A program made the translations under genes and the position numbers. Under the pieces are notes generated by a model. That model searched no databases. It was not told the DNA's origin and saw nothing but the letters and a program-made list of their open reading frames with translations. From Trifolium pratense (lineage: Eukaryota; Streptophyta; Magnoliopsida; Fabales; Fabaceae): a stretch of DNA of 64,000 bases. The stretch lies in the NCBI RefSeq assembly GCF_020283565.1, contig NC_060064.1:3122001-3186000 (forward strand), written 5' to 3'. The stretch's first letter is position 1. The number at the start of each line of letters is the position of its first letter. Below, piece by piece: positions 58,507 through 64,000 of the stretch.

Positions 58507-58514
58507 TATAAATA
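58507..58514 (+). promoter_or_regulatory. TATA box of the cathepsin B-like gene
   Basis: TATAAATA lies 48 bp upstream of the first ATG. That spacing would give a short leader of about 15 nt if transcription starts 30-35 bp downstream. It is the best TATA match in the promoter region. Confidence 0.55.
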
Positions 58515-58554
58515 AAAGGTAGGAGTATTAGATTCCATTTCATCCTATCCATAG

Positions 58555-61500
58555 ATGAAAATGGCCCCAACAATTCTGCCCCTGGTTACCTTTTTTTTAG
58601 CTTTCTCTGCTTCTTATCTCTCGGTACTTTTTTTCTTCTCCACTTTCATTTCTTTCTATTTTTGAACGCATGTGTTTTCAAATTACAACAATCGTTGTTG
58701 TTTGTTGATAGATCGGTGAGGCGGAAATAGATCAGCTTAATGGACTCAAGCTTAATTCTCATATTCTTCAGGTAATAATCAATTATTATGAATGAATTAT
58801 TATCGTAGTTACTGAAATCAATTGAGGGAAAATTTTGAAGTTTGAATTTGATGAAATATACGGTTAATTTCATGGTGCTATGTTATGTAGTATGTGATTA
58901 ATTGATAAATCTTGTTAACAAAGTTATGATGATGATGATGCAGGAGTCTATCGCTAAACAGATTAACGAAAACCCAGGGGCAGGATGGAAGGCTGCTATT
59001 AATCCTCGTTTCTCCAATGTTACTGTTAGTTTTCAACTTCCTTAAATATACATACTACTATTTTCATTTTTTTTTTTTGGTTACACTATTTTCATTTTTT
59101 TTTATATCATGTTTTAAATTAATTTTTTACCAGTTTTCAGTTACTCAGTATTTTTTAAATTAGCAACAAGTGTATTAAAAAAAATTATATTTGTCCCATA
59201 ACATAAGTGTAGTTTAATTGGTAGCTACCACCAGAGACATTATTGGAGTGGTCGGAGTTCGAACTCCGGATTCCACATTTCTCCACATTTAAATGTGTGA
59301 GTGACCACTTGACAAAAAACAAAAAATTATATTATTTTAGATTTTTTTAAAATTTTTATTTCTATTTTAGTATCTGAAATATAGTTTTTTTTTTTTTTTT
59401 AATTTTAATCCGCCTGTAATTTGTTTACATTGGCTCTAAGGTAGTTTTGGATGGGTGGACCGTGGACCATATTGATTTTTGTCCTCACGTATATGAACTA
59501 TATTTTTGTTTATTTTTTTGAAAGGAGCTATATTTTTTTTTGGTTTTGTTTTGAGTGACACATATGAACTATATTAATTATTACAGTATTAATTTTAGTT
59601 TTAGCACCAACAAATATACTATATTAGAGATGCACTATAGGTGTAAATTAGTTTTACATCATCATCCAATGAGAACTTATCACATTGTATCACACAAGTC
59701 CACCTTTTAACTTGATCTTAAAAATAACTGCAAAATATTTGGTTCTCTTTGGACGTCAGCCTAAACTTAAGCACATGTTCCATTTTCTCAACAAAAAATA
59801 AAAATTATGAAGACTAAAATTAAATTTTGTAAAAGAGAAATAGACTATAAAATCAAATAAAAAAAATTTACACGGGCAAAATTGATATCTACATCATTGA
59901 CTAGATTAATTGATTAGTCAATGAATCTGAAAAGATGCCTTTGTTTTTTTCTTCTTATATTTGAAACCAAAATTAATACACTTTAAAGTGCATTTCACTT
60001 GCACATACTACTACTTAGTTGTATGATGTTTTTGAGTATGAAAGGCATTGTTTTTGATCCACAGGTTGGACAATTTAAGCGCCTTCTTGGAGTCAAGCAA
60101 ACACCTAGGAATGAACTAAGGAGCACACCTGTTGTAACTCATCCAAAATCCTTAAAATTGCCAAAGAATTTTGATGCAAGGACTGCTTGGTCACAGTGTA
60201 GCACTATTGGAAGAATTCTAGGTAACCTACTTGGTCCTTCTCGTTATTTTTAAATATAATCAAACATGCATTTTTCAATAGTTGCTGACTTTTCTTTTTA
60301 TTATTGACAATAACATGGGTTGCTAAACCGATTTCGTCACTAAAGATCAGGTAATTATCTTATTTCATCATTTTAGCTACTTTTCTTATGTTCAGGGTTG
60401 GCTATGGTTCTTTGACCATGAAATTCTTTTCTAATCCTTGTGCTGATGATGATTCAGGGTCACTGTGGTTCTTGTTGGGCATTTGGTGCTGTCGAATCAT
60501 TATCAGATCGTTTTTGCGTTCATTTTGACATGGTAAGTAGACTTCTCATTGAACCAATTAGGAAACTTTTTCTTACTAAAAGTCTATTTGGACCGACTTA
60601 TTTGAGCTTATCTATTGACATAAGCACTCGCGAGACTGTTTGGATTGGAAGAGCTTATGGAAATAAAATAACACGTGGCATGTCCATTAGCTTTCCAGGA
60701 TAGCTTATGAAAACAACTTAAAGCTTATAGAAAACGGTTTAACTACTTTTATTATAGAAATACAATTTATACATAAACACTTATATGATAAGCGCTTATG
60801 ATATACAAAATGAAGCTATTTATCCAAACAATATGCGTAGTTGTGAACATTCATCATAAATTTGTAGATCTCTCTCTATGCACACACCTACTTGAGGGAC
60901 TTTTGACCTCTTGAAAGGGGAATTAACATCTTATATGGTCAACTGCAGAATGTATCCCTCTCTGTTAATGACCTTCTAGCATGCTGTGGATTTCTTTGTG
61001 GGTCTGGCTGTGATGGAGGGTATCCCATTTATGCGTGGCGATACTTGGCAAGCCATGGTGTCGTCACTGAAGAGGTAAACAAATTCATTCCTTTTATTGC
61101 TTCGAGACTAAAATCCTAGGCTCTTTCTTATGTTTTGTATTTTTGTATTTTTCCATCTGCCAGTGTGACCCATACTTTGATCAAATTGGATGTTCTCATC
61201 CTGGTTGTGAGCCAGCATATCAAACTCCCAAGTGTGTTAAAAAGTGTGTAAATGGAAACCAACTTTGGAAGAAGTCAAAGCACTATAGTGTCAAAGCATA
61301 TAGGGTAAACTCTGATCCCCAAGATATCATGGCAGAAGTTTATAAGAATGGGCCGGTTGAAGTTGCATTCAGTGTTTATGAGGTAACTGAAAGCTTTTCA
61401 CCACCTTTTTGCAATTAAATTTTTTGCAGTCATTGAAAACACATCACCATCCTATTTAAGATTTATAATTATACTGTCATATTTTGAAGACAATTATAGT

Positions 61501-62923
61501 AAATTGCGGTCAGCTCTGATCAAAGAGTGACTTTCATTTTGAAGACAATTATAGTAAATTGCGGACAACTATAAACCTGTTCAGGATAGAGACGTATATA
61601 TAATCTTTTGGCAGATTATGTTGGATTGTAAAATTAGATTATAGATTGACCTTCATTGGAATTTTGAAGTTGAGTATTAGTCTATCAAAGTTTTTCATGG
61701 AGTAGTAAAACACCTTATATGAAGTATTGGAGAAATTGAAAAATGAGTGATTTGGTAAGCTATACCCACATTGAAATTAGTCTAACTGTCATTCAAGCCC
61801 AAGCTATTTGCGTCTCATTCTCTGAATTATTTAAAGTTGATTTCTTGTATTATTATTATTGAGAACTTGACTTATCCTATGCGATTGCGATGTTGGGATG
61901 GGATTTGCAAGAATAGGACTGATATCTAATTTGTAATACAAAGAGTTATGACTTATGAAGCTGAATATTCATTTTAGGGTAGCAATGTCAGTAGCCAGAA
62001 TCACATCAATGATAGTCACACTTTGGATCTATAGAATTCAATAAATTGTGAAATCTTCTGAACCCCAAGTTCCAACAGCTAAATGTAGCAAAACTAGGAA
62101 TTCATTACTTTATCTTTTTTATGTTTTCCCTTGGTTTTTGGCACTCATTTCATTTAGAAAAAAGGGGTCATTTGTCATCTCTTGTGCTTTGAGGATGCGG
62201 ATTGGCCTAGGATAGAAGATATATAATTTTTAAGTTAGAAACTAGTATTATGAATCAGAACTATTGGGGAACACAACATAACACTCCTAAAATGAAACAG
62301 ACCTTATTGTACAACATGGGCCTATTGTGTGTTCCATGGATCACACTCCTAAGTCGATCATTGGATATACTTTATGAAAACATGGACATTTAGTAGTCTT
62401 TTATAAATCCTTTTTGCATGCCATTCACTCTTTTGATCTCTTGACAGGATTTCGCTCACTACAAATCAGGAGTTTACAAACACATCACAGGTTCTGCACT
62501 AGGCGGTCATGCAGTAAAACTGATTGGATGGGGAACAAGTGAAGAAGGGGAGGACTATTGGGTATGTTGACAATATACAAAGTTGTTGCGGATTTTTGAC
62601 AATATATATATGTTTCTGTTCGGAATTTTATCTATGCTGATTATGTACTTTTCACTGTTTCAGCTTCTTGCAAATCAGTGGAATACAAACTGGGGAGATG
62701 TATGTTTCTTGAATTATTCTTCAGCTTGAATAATTGTTACTTAATTTATGTCTTAGCTAATGAACTAGTTTAATCTACTAAACTGCAGGATGGTTACTTC
62801 AAGATCAAGAGAGGGACAAATGAATGTGGGATTGAAGAGGATGTTACTGCTGGTTTGCCTTCAACCAAAAATATTATTAGAGAAGTGACTGACATGGAAG
62901 TTGTTGCTGATGTTTCATTCTGA
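58555..62923 (+). CDS. CATHB: cathepsin B-like cysteine protease (papain family C1A)
   Basis: Eleven exons: 58555-58623, 58712-58771, 58944-59024, 60065-60221, 60346-60350 (5 nt), 60458-60532, 60949-61074, 61164-61382, 62448-62561, 62664-62699 and 62789-62923. They give 358 residues. A second in-frame ATG lies at 58561. A signal peptide ([15 protein letters not shown]...) and a propeptide with NPGAGWKA precede the mature enzyme, which starts near LPKNFDART. Catalytic residues are Cys130 (CGSCWAFG), His285 (GGHAVKL) and Asn306 (ANQWN). The occluding loop is short, with one His (GCSHPGC) where animal cathepsin B has an adjacent pair. The enzyme is secreted or vacuolar and in Arabidopsis takes part in senescence and hypersensitive cell death. 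Without the 5-nt exon the frame fails at the conserved DQGHCGSCW segment. Confidence 0.94.
59192..59320 (+). mobile_element. tRNA-derived SINE in cathepsin B intron 3
   Basis: It has an A-box-like TAGTTTAATTGGTAGC and a B box GAGTTCGAACTCC, with an A-rich 3' end. The flanks at about 59178-59191 and 59321-59333 share AAAAAATTATATT. Confidence 0.75.
60585..60832. mobile_element. legume inverted-repeat MITE in cathepsin B intron 6
   Basis: CTATTTGGACCGACTTATTTGAGCTTAT at the left and GAAGCTATTTATCCAAACAA at the right are the worn ends of the family found in RH3, with AAGCTTAT/ATAAGCGCTTAT words between. Confidence 0.5.
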
Positions 62924-63241
62924 GTGTTAATATTTAAGTAACTAGTATTTACCTTAACAATATTTGTGTTGGTATTGAAAAATTTGTACCTGTCTTGTTA
63001 CATTACGTGTATGTCTGTTTTATGGGAAACAGTTCAAATTATGAATATGATGCTCTGGAATCTGTCACACGAAATAAGAGGCTAACTGCCATATTTATAC
63101 TAGCAAATTGAGATTTATGCTTTTTTTTTTTCTTTTTTTTTTCTTTCTTGTATCTTTATATACTCTACTTCTAGCTCGAAATGTATTGAATTATTAACAG
63201 TTAAATTGTTTATATTTGAATGTTCAGTGATATTTTTTTTG

Positions 63242-63288
<47 letters not shown>
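62924..63288. other. cathepsin B 3' UTR and (TA)n tract
   Basis: The 3' UTR is followed by T-rich sequence near 63119-63150 and an uninterrupted (TA)n run at about 63249-63288. No gene is seen. Confidence 0.6.
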
Positions 63289-63291
<3 letters not shown>

Positions 63292-63577
63292 ATTTGCTAA
63301 TGCACACCCACTGTTTTTTATGAAGGTGTGCATTAGCAACATACACCTTAAGGTGTATTTAACTACTTTTTAGTTATTATTTGCTAACACACACCTTCTA
63401 AAAATTAAGTAGGTGTATTATAGCAAATGCCTATAGGAGTTGCTAACGTACACCCACTTATTTTTTAGAAGGTGTGCATTAGCAACATGCACCTTAAGGT
63501 GTATTTAACTACTTTTTAGTTATAACTTGCTAACACACACCTTCTTAAAAATAAGCGGGTGTACATTAACAAAACCC
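63289..63577. mobile_element. dimeric inverted-repeat MITE
   Basis: Two units of about 140 bp lie head to tail (63289-63429 and 63431-63577). Each begins with TTGCTAAYGYACACCCACT, has a centre CACCTTAAGGTGTATTTAAC and ends with GTGTRTTATAGCAA- or GTGTACATTAACAA-like sequence. Each is itself an inverted repeat. The outer ends GGGATTTGC and (inverted) GGGTTTTG stand between TA-rich flanks. Confidence 0.75.
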
Positions 63578-64000
63578 ATATATATATTACCGTAAACTTA
63601 ATTTTAGACGAAACCTTACGAAAGCTAACTTTATATTGATTTAATTAATTTGCATACAACGATAATATAACATATGCATTCTATTATAGAGGTATGCAGT
63701 TCTAACTTTATAACATATGCAGTTGAAGACCAAAATGGAAAGTTGTATTCATCTATGTTATATCTACCGGCATTTGGATCCTCAGCTGCCAACCTCTGCA
63801 GCACCCTCTGCTGCACTGTTTTAGCCTTCTGATTAATCCAACCGCTATGATAGGATTAGGTCTTAATAAGTGAAATTTCACATAGATTGGAGTTTCCTTG
63901 TTGTGATTTCTTTGCCTCAGTGTGTCCCGTCTTCGGCGGTGTTTGTTTGATCTTCGTCTTCGTGCGGTGCTTGTTTGCTTTCCTTTTTTTGAGGCGTTCG
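63578..64000. other. right edge, unassigned
   Basis: A minus-strand frame here contains QQRVLQRLAAEDPNAGRYN. It is not a repeat I know and could be an exon of a gene outside the window, but no family can be named. Confidence 0.3.

Noticed and set aside
63631..63850. Minus-strand frame QQRVLQRLAAEDPNAGRYN as a gene
   Set aside because: Only a short stretch looks protein-like, no start or splice context supports it, and the family is unknown.

Overview
The window looks like nuclear DNA of a flowering plant, most probably a papilionoid legume. It is AT-rich. Its genes carry many GT-AG introns, their products are closest to plant families, and the spacers are full of legume-style MITEs, tRNA-type SINEs and LTR retrotransposon pieces. 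Species cannot be fixed from the sequence; a Medicago/Trifolium/pea-type legume is an inference. No bacterial, organellar or CRISPR-like content was seen.

Seven protein-coding genes can be rebuilt exon by exon with consistent splice phase: (1) a LAZ1/TMEM184 (DUF300) membrane protein, minus strand, 661-6109; (2) the plastid DEAD-box RNA helicase RH3, plus, 16234-21688; (3) an intronless pentatricopeptide-repeat protein, plus, 23025-24398; (4) the 63-residue anaphase-promoting-complex subunit APC13 (BONSAI), plus, 27150-28302; (5) a 21-exon WD40 protein matching TWD40-2 of the TPLATE endocytic complex, minus, 29838-44675; (6) the 18S rRNA pseudouridine methyltransferase NEP1/EMG1, minus, 47405-50130; (7) a cathepsin B-like cysteine protease, plus, 58555-62923. 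These are mostly unrelated housekeeping genes; there is no operon or biosynthetic cluster.

The spaces between and inside genes hold mobile DNA. Several elements have boundaries proved by target-site duplications (TSDs): a 5.16-kb non-autonomous copia element (9379-14538; 196/195-bp LTRs differing by one indel; TSD CTCAA), a 2.38-kb solo LTR in the NEP1 leader (50548-52928; TSD GAAAG), two 0.5-kb hAT elements (2282-2784 and 57104-57613; 8-bp TSDs), and several SINEs. A broken Ty3/gypsy chromovirus pol plus LTR lies antisense in a TWD40-2 intron, and a related remnant lies in another intron of the same gene.

The observations most worth checking are a predicted 5-nt microexon in the cathepsin B gene, a one-base frameshift in exon 11 of TWD40-2, a poly-G tract of about 50 nt just downstream of that exon's donor, a tandem duplication that copies a splice acceptor of TWD40-2, and the solo LTR that separates NEP1 from its ancestral promoter. 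I found no convincing, wholly new multi-gene system.
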